DNA of 64,000 nucleotides from the NCBI RefSeq assembly GCF_023278045.1, contig NZ_CP056783.1:3381501-3445500 (forward strand), in the 5' to 3' direction. Source of the DNA: Flavobacterium sp. K5-23. GTDB taxonomy: Bacteria; Bacteroidota; Bacteroidia; Flavobacteriales; Flavobacteriaceae. Each line of letters opens with the position of its first letter. Within the stretch, counting starts at the first letter, position 1. Positions 42,635-51,495 of the stretch are shown here, piece after piece. Both the position numbers and the translations under genes were made by a program. The notes beneath the pieces are model-generated. The model worked only from the letters and a program-made list of their open reading frames with translations, was not told where the DNA came from and ran no database searches.

Positions 42635-43168
42635 CTATTTCAATAATTGCTGCAAAGGCTTCAATTGTTCTAAATCGATATTTGATTTTTTAAGAAGTTG
42701 CAACATGGTCACAATATTAGTTGGATTCATATCTTTTCCTAATACACGTACCACCGCAAAACCATTTTCATTTTTATGAGCATAGAAAACAAACTCCTCG
42801 ATATGCTCATCGGCACCAATATAACTCACCGAAGCTCCTTCTTTACCGGAACTAACCTTCATTAGTTGCTGATACTTTTCGTCCTTTAAAATCAAATTTA
42901 CCTTCGCTCTTTCAATTTCAAATTCAACTTGGTTTTTATCATTTCGCTTATAAGCTAAAACATTCATCTTTTCAAAAGATTCCAGCGCCGTCTTTTGGTC
43001 TGCCGATAATGTTGCTTTATCAACATTCAAAATCGTAGGCGATATATCCAAAGCTATGAAATCTTTGTTTTCAGTGTTTTCAACAAAATACTTTTGCAAG
43101 GACGGTTCGCTTTTACAACCTCCAAGAGCAAGACTTATCACAATCGAAACTACATATATCTTTTTCAT
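42635..43168 (-). CDS. DUF4252 lipoprotein
   Basis: The 177-residue product has a lipoprotein signal (VISLALGGCKS). The mature protein shows the DUF4252 pattern of two similar alpha/beta halves: FEKMNVLAYKRNDKNQVEFE and VSYIGADEHIEEFVFYAHKN, with a final leucine-rich helix (LLKKSNIDLEQLKPLQQLLK). It would be anchored in the envelope. It is the last gene of the sigma-factor operon, 5 bp after a second DUF4252 gene. The role is unproven, but these proteins regularly accompany ECF sigma genes in Bacteroidota. Confidence 0.83.
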   Translation of the reverse strand: MKKIYVVSIVISLALGGCKSEPSLQKYFVENTENKDFIALDISPTILNVDKATLSADQKTALESFEKMNVLAYKRNDKNQVEFEIERAKVNLILKDEKYQQLMKVSSGKEGASVSYIGADEHIEEFVFYAHKNENGFAVVRVLGKDMNPTNIVTMLQLLKKSNIDLEQLKPLQQLLK

Positions 43169-43173
43169 ATTTT

Positions 43174-43752
43174 TTATTTTTTATTTTTTGCTGCCTTTTT
43201 TAAATCGTCCCCACCAGGAATTCTCATCTTATCAGTAAGAATAGAAATTTCATTCAAATCAAAATTACCGGTAAGAGACATTAATACCGTTTCATTTGCC
43301 TTGCTTCCTCCTTCAATAAACATCAACAACTCTCTTATTTGTGTATCTGTCGCTCCTGATTTCACAAATATTTTTACACTCTTACCACTATCATTCACTC
43401 GCATTAATTCCTCTAACCCGGAAGTTTTTATATATCTCTCAGCAGTTGCTTTCATATCAGCAGTTGTTGTGACACTTGTTGTTGTGAACACTTTAAGATT
43501 GTCTAATTTCTTTATCAGGTTCATATACTGCTGCGTTTCTCTGTCTGAAGTATCTACTTTCACCTTACTCATCAAGTCAAACATTTTTCTATTTACGATC
43601 AGGAAAGTTACCTCTTTCTGCCCTTCATATTTGTCAAAAGCATTTTGAGCGAAAAATGGGCTCGAAATTAAAACTAGCATTAATGTGATTATAAACTTTT
43701 TACTCAAGTTTAACTTACTGTTCTTTCTGTTTTCGTTTGTTGTTGATTTCAT
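43174..43752 (-). CDS. Secreted DUF4252 protein
   Basis: The 192-residue product has an unusually long basic n-region (about 20 residues) before the hydrophobic core (KKFIITLMLVLISSPFFAQN). The mature domain shows the DUF4252 order: KLDNLKVFTTTSVTTTADMK, EELMRVNDSGKSVKIFVKSG and VLMSLTGNFDLNEISILTDK. It is a paralogue of the lipoprotein downstream and probably acts with it. A later start at a Met before the hydrophobic core is not available, so the long n-region seems real. Confidence 0.8.
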   Translation of the reverse strand: MKSTTNENRKNSKLNLSKKFIITLMLVLISSPFFAQNAFDKYEGQKEVTFLIVNRKMFDLMSKVKVDTSDRETQQYMNLIKKLDNLKVFTTTSVTTTADMKATAERYIKTSGLEELMRVNDSGKSVKIFVKSGATDTQIRELLMFIEGGSKANETVLMSLTGNFDLNEISILTDKMRIPGGDDLKKAAKNKK

Positions 43753-43830
43753 TTTATTTATATTTAATTTGATTGAATTCTGTTAATTGTTACTATTCAG
43801 GTTTTATTGCAAATCAAACCCATTCTATTT

Positions 43831-44277
43831 TTAATGCTTAACAAATATTTTATTCTTGGCGTTTTCATATTCCTTAACATATATTACACTTTCTATGCCA
43901 ACATTCACCTGGCCTGACAACATCGCTAATGCTTTTTGCGTTTCTTTCAAAGCTACCTCTGGATCATCGTAAGTTCCTAGCTCTTTACTCATAACTTTAT
44001 CCTCAGTAAAAACAAAAGTTATTATCCCAAATAAAACAACTATGGATGCTGCAATTGATACCCAAGCAACATAGCGTTTATTAGCTAATAGAGGAATTTC
44101 CTTTTCGAATTTCTGTTCTTTTCCTGCTCCAAAATAAGAAAACATTGGTTTATACTCCTCTAAATGCGGCGCAATATTCGAAGAAGAAAAATATGCCTTC
44201 AATTCATTTTCTTCAGAAATACTGGTTTCTCCTTGAAAGTATTTTTCCAGTATTATATCTATTTTATCTAATTCCAT
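43831..44277 (-). CDS. Single-pass membrane protein, probable anti-sigma factor
   Basis: The 148-residue product has a cytoplasmic helical N-terminal domain of about 65 residues (MELDKIDIILEKYFQGETSI) resembling the zinc-less anti-sigma N-terminal fold, one membrane helix (about 70-90, AWVSIAASIVVLFGIITFVF), and a C-terminal domain of about 55 residues. The gene overlaps the ECF sigma gene by 14 bp, the usual position of an anti-sigma factor; that role is inferred mainly from this overlap. The two DUF4252 proteins follow. Confidence 0.75.
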   Translation of the reverse strand: MELDKIDIILEKYFQGETSISEENELKAYFSSSNIAPHLEEYKPMFSYFGAGKEQKFEKEIPLLANKRYVAWVSIAASIVVLFGIITFVFTEDKVMSKELGTYDDPEVALKETQKALAMLSGQVNVGIESVIYVKEYENAKNKIFVKH

Positions 44278-44773
44278 AATTATGTGTGTTTGTCATACTT
44301 TCTCTAATCGTTTTCCTTGCCCTGGAAAGCGCCACGCGAATGGCAGTTTCATTCATACCTACAATAACAGCAATTTCTTTAAATTCATATTGCTCGATAT
44401 CACGCAACTGTATTATCAATCGTTGTTGTTCAGGCAAATTCTTAATAATTTTTTCCACCCATTTTAAACTATCAACATCCTCAACTTTTTTATCTAAACT
44501 AGGTTCTCTGCCAGTATAATTGTTATGGACAATTTTCAAATTCCCTGCTCTTTTCGATTTTAACTGATCTAAACAATAGTTTTTAGTCATTGTCATAGCA
44601 AATGCCTCCATATTATTATACTCTGACCAGCCTTCTTTTCTACCCCATAGTTTAACCAAAACCTCCTGAGTAGCATCTTCCGCTTCTTCTGTACTTACAA
44701 GTAATCGCTTAGCTAAGCGAAAGACTTTGTCTTTGAAAGGAGCAATTAAAAGAACAAACTCGTTTTGATTCAT
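44264..44773 (-). CDS. ECF-type RNA polymerase sigma factor
   Basis: The 169-residue product has sigma region 2 (FRLAKRLLVSTEEAEDATQEVLVKLW and neighbours) and region 4 (LPEQQRLIIQLRDIEQYEFK followed by an HTH, EIAVIVGMNETAIRVALSRA). It starts with MNQNEFVLLIAPFKDKVFRL and has no extra domains. It is followed by an overlapping anti-sigma-like gene and two DUF4252 genes, a recurrent Bacteroidota operon. It is divergent from the S41 peptidase gene. Confidence 0.94.
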   Translation of the reverse strand: MNQNEFVLLIAPFKDKVFRLAKRLLVSTEEAEDATQEVLVKLWGRKEGWSEYNNMEAFAMTMTKNYCLDQLKSKRAGNLKIVHNNYTGREPSLDKKVEDVDSLKWVEKIIKNLPEQQRLIIQLRDIEQYEFKEIAVIVGMNETAIRVALSRARKTIRESMTNTHNYGIR

Positions 44774-44896
44774 TGCATTAGATTTAGTAAATCGGTTATA
44801 CTATCAAGACGAACCAATGTTAATTTTGTTACAAAGTATAGGAAATAAAACTAAAGTTATTAATTTTACGTTAAGTATACTATTAAAATACCCCAT
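44774..44896. promoter_or_regulatory. Divergent promoter region of the ECF operon and S41 peptidase
   Basis: This 123-bp AT-rich gap separates divergent starts. The minus strand has ATACTTTG near 44835, close to but not matching TAnnTTTG. No clear ECF -35/-10 pair could be established. The pair may be co-regulated. Confidence 0.3.
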
Positions 44897-46342
44897 ATGA
44901 AAACCACATACAAGTTTATCCTACTATTATTCTTAGCCGTTTTTTCTTTCCAAAGCTGTCAAGACAATGATGATTTAGGACCGCCAGCAAGTCTAGAAAT
45001 CCAAAATTTCATTTGGAAAGGACTTAACCAATACTATTTATGGCAACAAGATGTTCCAAATTTATCTGATGATAGATTTGAATATCAAGACCAATTAAAC
45101 ACTTTTCTAAAAGGGAATCCTGTTCCAGAAGATTTATTTAATGCATTAAGAGTAGATAAATCTATAGATAGGTTTAGCTGGATTGTAAATGACTACGAAA
45201 CATTAGAACAATCGCTTCAAGGAATCACTAAAAACAGTGGTGTAGAATTTGGTTTGAGCTACAAGGCTGGCAGTAGTACTGAAATTTTTGGTTGGGTACG
45301 TTATATTCTTCCAAATTCAGATGCTTCAACAAAAGACATCCAACGCGGAAACATTTTTTATGGTATCAACGGAACTCAACTTACCGTTAGTAATTATCAA
45401 TCCTTATTGGCTCTAGAAAATTACACCTTAAATCTAGCCGATTATAACGGAGGAGCTATTACTCCAAATGGAGAATCAGTATCACTAACAAAAACCGTTT
45501 TATCCGAAAATCCTATTTTCATCAATACAGTAATTAATTCTGGCGACCACAAAATTGGTTATTTGATGTATAATGGATTCTATGCAGACTTCGACACAAA
45601 ATTAAATGAAGCCTTTGGAACATTAAAAGCAGCAGGAATAACTTCTCTAGTGCTAGATTTAAGATACAACTCAGGAGGTTCAGTTCTTACAGCCACTAGA
45701 CTGGCTAGTATGATTACTGGACAACATACCGGAAAAGTATTTGCTAAGCAGCAATGGAATTCTAAAATCAATTCCTATTTTGAATCTAACAATCCTGACT
45801 TGCTTAAAAACTTTTTTACTGACAAAATAGGAACTACACCTATCAACAGCTTAAATTTGACTAAGGTTTATATTTTAACATCTAAAAGTTCTGCTTCAGC
45901 ATCTGAACTAGTGATAAATGGATTAGAACCACATATGAGTGTAATTCAAATAGGCGATATTACCACTGGTAAAAATGTTGGTTCAGTTACCCTATATGAT
46001 TCTCCTACTTTTGGTAAAGAAAAAAGAAGCCCAAATCATAAATATGCAATGCAGCCTATTGTTTTAAAAATTGTTAATTCAGATGGTTTTGGGGATTATT
46101 TCAATGGACTTGAACCTACTTTTGCTTTAAAAGAAAACATAGGTAATTTAGGAGTTCTTGGAAACAGCACGGAACCTTTATTAAGTACAGCAATAGGTAA
46201 GATTACAGGAACTACAAAAATGATAATGAAAAGTCCTGAAAAAGATTTCGATTACTTTAAAGACACTAAATCAATCAACGGGGTTCTAAACCAAATGTAC
46301 ATTGAAAAAGCACCAGAAGGTTTATTAAAAGCATTAGAATAG
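44897..46342 (+). CDS. S41-family C-terminal-processing peptidase lipoprotein
   Basis: The 481-residue product has a lipobox (FSFQSCQD), an N-terminal helical region, a PDZ-like segment (about 145-185, IQRGNIFYGINGTQLTVSNY) and the S41 core. The Ser region is SKSSASASELV (about 329-338) and the Lys lies in TTGKNVGS (about Lys359), giving the Ser-Lys dyad; LRYNSGGSVLTA is the conserved substrate cleft. It would cleave protein C-termini in the periplasm. It is divergent from the ECF sigma operon and ends at its own terminator. Confidence 0.9.
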   Translation: MKTTYKFILLLFLAVFSFQSCQDNDDLGPPASLEIQNFIWKGLNQYYLWQQDVPNLSDDRFEYQDQLNTFLKGNPVPEDLFNALRVDKSIDRFSWIVNDYETLEQSLQGITKNSGVEFGLSYKAGSSTEIFGWVRYILPNSDASTKDIQRGNIFYGINGTQLTVSNYQSLLALENYTLNLADYNGGAITPNGESVSLTKTVLSENPIFINTVINSGDHKIGYLMYNGFYADFDTKLNEAFGTLKAAGITSLVLDLRYNSGGSVLTATRLASMITGQHTGKVFAKQQWNSKINSYFESNNPDLLKNFFTDKIGTTPINSLNLTKVYILTSKSSASASELVINGLEPHMSVIQIGDITTGKNVGSVTLYDSPTFGKEKRSPNHKYAMQPIVLKIVNSDGFGDYFNGLEPTFALKENIGNLGVLGNSTEPLLSTAIGKITGTTKMIMKSPEKDFDYFKDTKSINGVLNQMYIEKAPEGLLKALE

Positions 46343-46357
46343 TACAACTTAATAATA

Positions 46358-46395
46358 AAAACTGCCCAATCTTACGATTAGGGCAGTTTTTTTTT
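46358..46395 (+). terminator. Terminator of the S41 peptidase gene
   Basis: AAAACTGCCC (46358-46367) pairs with GGGCAGTTTT (46381-46390), followed by five more Ts. It lies 15 bp after the stop. Confidence 0.92.
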
Positions 46396-46555
46396 GTGTA
46401 TAATTATGGGATAGACAACCGTTTTAACTCACTCAATTTTATTGTTCATTCATAATACAATTGTAAATACGCATCAACATCAGCTTACAAGTGAACCCTT
46501 TTAACTCTAGCTCTCGGATCTTTAATTTCTACTTATTTCAGGACGGGACAACCAC

Positions 46556-46590
46556 AAAAAAAAGCCCTCAATAAATTGAGAGCACTTTTC
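46556..46590 (-). terminator. asnB terminator
   Basis: On the minus strand GCTCTCAAT pairs with ATTGAGGGC (one G-T pair) around a short loop, followed by eight Ts. Confidence 0.85.
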
Positions 46591-46623
46591 CACTATATTC
46601 AAACCATCAATATTAATATAAAA

Positions 46624-48300
46624 CTAAGCTTTTGCATAAGCATCATCATGAACACTTGCAACTGCTCTTCCTGAAGGATCATTCATATTCTTGAATGCTT
46701 CATCCCATTCCAAAGCGATTTTAGTACTACAAGCCACACTTGCTTCTTGAGGAACACATAGTGCCGCAGCATCACTTGGGAAATGTTCCGTAAAAATGGA
46801 ACGGTAATAATATTCCTCTTTGGATGTTGGTGTTTGTAAAGGGAATTTGTATTTCGCATTAGCTAATTGCTCATCCGAAACTTCTACCGCTACCACTTCT
46901 TTCAAAGTGTCAATCCAGCCGTATCCAACACCATCAGAAAACTGTTCTTTTTGTCTCCAAGCTACACTTGGCGGCAACATATCTTCAAAAGCTTTACGAA
47001 GCACCCATTTCTCCATTTTGCGTTCGCCAGTTATCATTTTATCTTGAGGATTAACTCTCATGGCCACATCCATAAATTCTTTATCTAAAAATGGCACACG
47101 ACCTTCAATACCCCAAGCAGCTAAACTTTTGTTAGCACGCAAACAATCGTACATGTGTAATTTACTCAACTTACGTACTGTTTCCTCGTGAAATTCTTGA
47201 GCATTTGGCGCTTTATGAAAATATAAATACCCCCCAAACAATTCATCAGCTCCTTCACCGGACAATACCATTTTGATACCCATGGATTTAATTACCCTAG
47301 CCATTAACCACATAGGTGTTGAAGCTCTAATGGTAGTTACATCGTAAGTTTCCAAACTATAAATTACATCACGCACTGCATCCAAACCTTCTTGAATAGT
47401 GAATTTAACCTCGTGATGAATTGTCCCAATATGATCTGCTACAATTTGAGCAGCCGCTAAATCTGGGGAACCCTCTAAACCTACAGAAAAAGAATGCAGC
47501 TGTGGATACCAAGCATCGGCAACATCATCTGACTCAATACGTTTTTGTGCATATTTTTTGGCTACAGCCGAAGTGATAGAAGAATCTAAACCTCCTGAAA
47601 GCAAAACTCCGTAAGGTACATCACTCATCAATTGTCTATGAACTGCTGCTTCTAATGCTTCTTTAATTGCAGGAATACTTGTAACATTATCTTTTACAGC
47701 ATCATATTCAGTCCATTCTCTTTTATACCATTGTACAAATTCGCCGTTTTTACTCGTCAAGTAATGTCCTGGAGGAAATAATTCTATTTTGGCACAAAAC
47801 CCTTCCAAAGCTTTCAATTCTGAAGCTACATAAAAAGTTCCGTGTTGGTCCCATCCTATGTATAAAGGAATTATTCCCATATGATCTCGAGCAACAAAAT
47901 ACTCGTCTTTCTCTACATCATAAATAGCAAACCCAAAAATACCATTCAGCTCATCAATAAAATGAGGCCCTTTCTCTTTGTAAAGTGCTAAAATAACTTC
48001 ACAGTCACTTTCCGTTTTAAAGTTATATTTTCCTTCAAATTGCTTACGCAATGCTCTGTGGTTATAGATTTCGCCATTTGCCGCCAAAACTAAGTTTCCA
48101 TCTTCGCTAAATAAAGGTTGTTTCCCAGATGCTGGATCTACAATTGCTAATCTTTCATGAGACAAGATTGCTTTATCATTACTAAATATTCCGCTCCAGT
48201 CCGGACCGCGATGACGAATGATTTTAGACATTTCTAATACTTGCGGTCTTAAAACTTCCGCTTTTTGTTTTAGGTCAAAGGCACATACTATTCCACACAT
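46624..48300 (-). CDS. asnB: Glutamine-hydrolysing asparagine synthase
   Basis: From the ATG of MCGIVCAFDLKQKAEVLRPQ the product is 558 residues, the usual AsnB length, with the catalytic Cys directly after Met. An in-frame extension to 48372 would block that Cys. The class II amidotransferase domain (SHERLAIVDPASGKQPLF, NGEIYNHRALR) is followed by the synthetase domain with the pyrophosphate loop LLSGGLDSSITSAV and SGEGADELFGGYLY. It makes asparagine from aspartate, glutamine and ATP. It is monocistronic. Confidence 0.96.
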   Translation of the reverse strand: MCGIVCAFDLKQKAEVLRPQVLEMSKIIRHRGPDWSGIFSNDKAILSHERLAIVDPASGKQPLFSEDGNLVLAANGEIYNHRALRKQFEGKYNFKTESDCEVILALYKEKGPHFIDELNGIFGFAIYDVEKDEYFVARDHMGIIPLYIGWDQHGTFYVASELKALEGFCAKIELFPPGHYLTSKNGEFVQWYKREWTEYDAVKDNVTSIPAIKEALEAAVHRQLMSDVPYGVLLSGGLDSSITSAVAKKYAQKRIESDDVADAWYPQLHSFSVGLEGSPDLAAAQIVADHIGTIHHEVKFTIQEGLDAVRDVIYSLETYDVTTIRASTPMWLMARVIKSMGIKMVLSGEGADELFGGYLYFHKAPNAQEFHEETVRKLSKLHMYDCLRANKSLAAWGIEGRVPFLDKEFMDVAMRVNPQDKMITGERKMEKWVLRKAFEDMLPPSVAWRQKEQFSDGVGYGWIDTLKEVVAVEVSDEQLANAKYKFPLQTPTSKEEYYYRSIFTEHFPSDAAALCVPQEASVACSTKIALEWDEAFKNMNDPSGRAVASVHDDAYAKA

Positions 48301-48494
48301 AACTATATATTTTAAACGTTTTGTTTTACTTGATAAGACAAAGATGCAATAACAGTTATAATCGAGAAACACTATTGTTGTTTTTGATTACAAATTATAA
48401 CCGTAACTGCAATTTTACGACTAGTATGTAATCAAAACAGGAGTAAATCTATCTTTTGCGGGAAATATTGTAAATTTTTCTTTTTATCAAAAGT

Positions 48495-50120
48495 TTAATT
48501 CATTTTGATTCCTTTCAGAAACGTTTGCGTTGGTTTCATTTTAACCATTTGATTTTCATTAATTTTCATTAAATCTTTATCATAAATTACAAAATCAGCC
48601 CATTTCCCAACTTCGAGACTTCCTTTTTCCTTTTCTTCAAAATTAGAATAAGCTGCCCAAATGGTCATTCCTTTTATCGTTTCCTCTCTAGTCAAAGCGT
48701 TTTCCATTTGAAAACCACTTTTGGGATATCCTTTGATGTCTTTTCTGGTTACGGCGGCATGAAATGTCAGCATTGGATTTACTTCTTCAACCGGAAAATC
48801 AGTTCCTAAAGCTATAATTCCAGCCTTTTGCAATAATTTTTTATAAGCATAGGAATTTTTCAACCTTTCTTTTCCCAATCTTTCTCCAACCCAATACATA
48901 TCAGATGTAGCGTGGGTAGGCTGTACAGATGGAATAATCCCTAGTTTAAAATAATCAAAATCGGCTTCCTGTATAACTTGCGCATGTTCAATTTTCCACC
49001 TTCTGTCTTTCTTCCACTTTAAAACTTCTTTATAAATTTTCAAAACAACTGTATTAGACGAGTCTCCTATAGCATGTGTATTCAATTGAAAATCTGAAGC
49101 TGCAATTTGTTTCGAGAACGATTTCATTTCAGAAAACGGCGTTGTTAGCGCTCCGTATTGTTTTGGCATATCTGAATATTCTTTGTGAAGGCAAGCACCA
49201 CGAGAACCTAAAGCACCATCTCCGTACATTTTAAAAGACCTTACATTTAAATTATCAGTTTTATAAATCCCTTTTTTAAGATAATCGTTCAGATTCTTTT
49301 GATTTGCAGAAACCATGGCATAAATATTAATTTTCAATTTCTTTGCCTTTTGCAAACTATCCATTAAATTAATAATATCTGGATCCAAACCAGCATCGTT
49401 AACCGTTGTTAATCCGTAATCGAACATAACTTTTTCAGCAGCCAATAGCGCTCTTATTTGAACCTTCCTACTTGGAGCTGGAATAATTTTATTAATTAAA
49501 TTCATTGGGCCATCAACTAAAATACCTGTTGGCTCCCCGTTTTTCATTTCTATTTGACCACCTACAGCTTTTGTCTTATTGGTTATTCCGGCTAGCTTCA
49601 AAGCTTTACTGTTTACAACCATTGCATGACCATCTACCCGCCTTAAAACAACAGGGATGTCAGGGAATGCGATATCTAAATCAGATTTTGACGGATATTT
49701 TTTGTTATCCCAATCATTCTGATCCCATCCATTTCCGACAATAAAATCTGTTTTATTTTCTTTTTGAAAAGATTTAATGCGTGCGACTATTTCTTGAATG
49801 CTTTTTGTTCCATTTAAATCTACTTCTTGCAAAAAAAGACCATAATAATAAAAATGACAATGGGCATCTATCAATCCTGGATAAATGAATTTATTCTTGG
49901 CTTCTACAGTATTATTGGATTCATACTTATTTGTGATTTCATCGTTGGTACCAATAGCAACAATTTTACCTTCATTGATTGCCATCGCAGATGCTTTATC
50001 AAATGTATTATTTACGGTATAAATAGTAGCATCCGTAATAATGGTATCAACGGAAATTTTATTTATTTGATTACAGGATAACAACAAAAACAAAGCAAGA
50101 AGTGATGTAATACATTTCAT
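48495..50120 (-). CDS. YtcJ-like amidohydrolase lipoprotein
   Basis: The 541-residue product has a lipobox (LALFLLLSCNQ) and an amidohydrolase-family TIM barrel with metal motif GLIDAHCHFYYYG, then VDGHAMVV, TVNDAGLD, LNTHAIGDSSN, IEHAQVI and the final ALGTDFPVEEVNP. This is the YtcJ/metal-dependent hydrolase pattern. The substrate (cyclic amide or N-acyl compound) is unknown, and it acts on the envelope side if lipidated. It lies 85 bp downstream of a GreA-like gene on the same strand and may share its transcript. Confidence 0.85.
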   Translation of the reverse strand: MKCITSLLALFLLLSCNQINKISVDTIITDATIYTVNNTFDKASAMAINEGKIVAIGTNDEITNKYESNNTVEAKNKFIYPGLIDAHCHFYYYGLFLQEVDLNGTKSIQEIVARIKSFQKENKTDFIVGNGWDQNDWDNKKYPSKSDLDIAFPDIPVVLRRVDGHAMVVNSKALKLAGITNKTKAVGGQIEMKNGEPTGILVDGPMNLINKIIPAPSRKVQIRALLAAEKVMFDYGLTTVNDAGLDPDIINLMDSLQKAKKLKINIYAMVSANQKNLNDYLKKGIYKTDNLNVRSFKMYGDGALGSRGACLHKEYSDMPKQYGALTTPFSEMKSFSKQIAASDFQLNTHAIGDSSNTVVLKIYKEVLKWKKDRRWKIEHAQVIQEADFDYFKLGIIPSVQPTHATSDMYWVGERLGKERLKNSYAYKKLLQKAGIIALGTDFPVEEVNPMLTFHAAVTRKDIKGYPKSGFQMENALTREETIKGMTIWAAYSNFEEKEKGSLEVGKWADFVIYDKDLMKINENQMVKMKPTQTFLKGIKMN

Positions 50121-50205
50121 AATAAAAAATTTAGAAAGGATAAATTAAGGAAAGAAGCCTGGATAGCACTAAACTGCAATCGGAATTATTCAGGCTGAAA
50201 AAAGT

Positions 50206-50655
50206 TTATAAAATTTCTTCAATCAAATATTTAGTGGTGTTGATCTCAAAAGTGAAACCAACTTTATTCCCCATTAAATGAGCCCCCAATGGTGATTGTG
50301 GAGACAAAGCAATAACATTTATTCCTTCAATATTAATTTTCGGGAGTGCCAGACTCAGGTAAAGATAAATTCCATTGGCTTTAACCAAACTACCTATAAT
50401 AATTATTTCAGCAACTTTTGTAGAATCTATCTTATCCAAAACGGCTTTTTGGCTCAGTACTTCTCTTAATTTAGTATTGAGCTTTTCCTGTTCGATATGC
50501 ATCATTGACAAAGCTGTTTCGTGCTTATCTCCAGCTGATCCTTTGGCATCGTTCTTTGAATCTTCGGTCAAAGCAGTAATCATATCTCTGAACACATCTA
50601 TTCTATCTTGAACCAATTGGGAGTAATACTTATATATTTTTTGCTTGAAAGTCAT
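50206..50655 (-). CDS. GreA/GreB-like C-terminal-domain protein
   Basis: The 149-residue product has an N-terminal helical hairpin region (about 1-75), shorter and less clearly two-stranded than in true GreA. A GreA/Rnk-type C-terminal FKBP-like domain follows, ending in VIALSPQSPLGAHLMGNKVG, which matches the GreA/B motif of SPxxxxLLGKxVG. It would bind the RNA polymerase secondary channel. Whether it cleaves or inhibits cannot be told. Relatives in Flavobacteriia are sometimes labelled 3-oxoacyl-ACP synthase, for which there is no evidence here. Confidence 0.78.
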   Translation of the reverse strand: MTFKQKIYKYYSQLVQDRIDVFRDMITALTEDSKNDAKGSAGDKHETALSMMHIEQEKLNTKLREVLSQKAVLDKIDSTKVAEIIIIGSLVKANGIYLYLSLALPKINIEGINVIALSPQSPLGAHLMGNKVGFTFEINTTKYLIEEIL

Positions 50656-50853
50656 TTTTGGGTTTTATAAAAATTAAGATGCGATATGCAATACTCTAAT
50701 CACACCTATTCAAAGCAGTCAAAGTTATGTTATTATTCTAAAGTTGCACTAACTTTTTTCAATGGAGATTCAGATCTAAATTTTAACATGATTTTTTACA
50801 TATATCAAAACACAATCGATAATTTTAGCATTCTAATCATTTTAATACAAAAT

Positions 50854-51399
50854 ATGAAAAAATCGACACTTATTGCCACAATGGCATTTGCCTTTACAAC
50901 GCTTTTATCATCGAATATGAATGCTCAAAAATTTCCAGATCTTGACAAAAGTCCAATGGATGTAGCTTCATTTCCAACAGATTACAAAAATGCCGATAAA
51001 ATCGCAAAAGTTACTTATAGCAGACCCGTATTAAAAGGACGTAATGTTAGCGAATTAGCTCCAAACGGAAAAGTATGGAGAACAGGAGCTAATGAAGCAA
51101 CCGAAATCACTTTATACAAGGATATGAAGTTAGGACAAACTAAAATTAAAGCAGGAACTTATACCTTTTATGCAATTCCTGAAAAAGACACTTATACCAT
51201 TATTATTAATAAAGACCTTAATGTTTGGGGTTCTTATTTTTACAAAGTAGAAAATGACGTGGCTCGCCTAGTTGTTCCTGTAACCGAAGGTAAAGAATCA
51301 TTAGAAGCATTTTCAATGGTTTTTAGCAAATCAGACAATGGAATAATCCTAAATATGGGTTGGGACAAAGTAAGAGTTGCAGTTCCTTTTACGGAATAA
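50854..51399 (+). CDS. Secreted DUF2911 protein
   Basis: From the ATG of MKKSTLIATMAFAFTTLLSS the product is 181 residues with a signal peptide. The mature domain has the DUF2911 signature VTYSRPVLKGRNV, GKVWRTGANEATEITLYKDM, IKAGTYTFYAIPEKDTYTII and VWGSYFYKVENDVARLVVPV. The family is widespread in Bacteroidota and its function is unknown. A longer frame reaching to 50686 is AT-rich leader. It is divergent from the GreA-like gene and ends at a bidirectional terminator. Confidence 0.87.
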   Translation: MKKSTLIATMAFAFTTLLSSNMNAQKFPDLDKSPMDVASFPTDYKNADKIAKVTYSRPVLKGRNVSELAPNGKVWRTGANEATEITLYKDMKLGQTKIKAGTYTFYAIPEKDTYTIIINKDLNVWGSYFYKVENDVARLVVPVTEGKESLEAFSMVFSKSDNGIILNMGWDKVRVAVPFTE

Positions 51400-51415
51400 C
51401 AATTAATAAGAACAT

Positions 51416-51455
51416 AAAAAAAATGGCTTCCAAAATAAAGGAAGCCATTTTTTTT
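51416..51455. terminator. Bidirectional terminator
   Basis: AAATGGCTTCC (51421-51431) pairs with GGAAGCCATTT (51440-51450), extended by A and T runs. It serves the DUF2911 gene and the converging barrel gene. Confidence 0.92.
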
Positions 51456-51495
51456 ATGCCAATTTTAAAAATCTTTATTCATTTATTTAAACGAA

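Noticed and set aside
43094..43648. A 184-codon plus-strand frame
   Set aside because: It is antisense to two well-supported DUF4252 genes and has no recognisable domain.
50206..50655. Naming the 149-residue protein 3-oxoacyl-ACP synthase
   Set aside because: There is no thiolase fold or catalytic Cys; the C-terminal motif is that of GreA/GreB.
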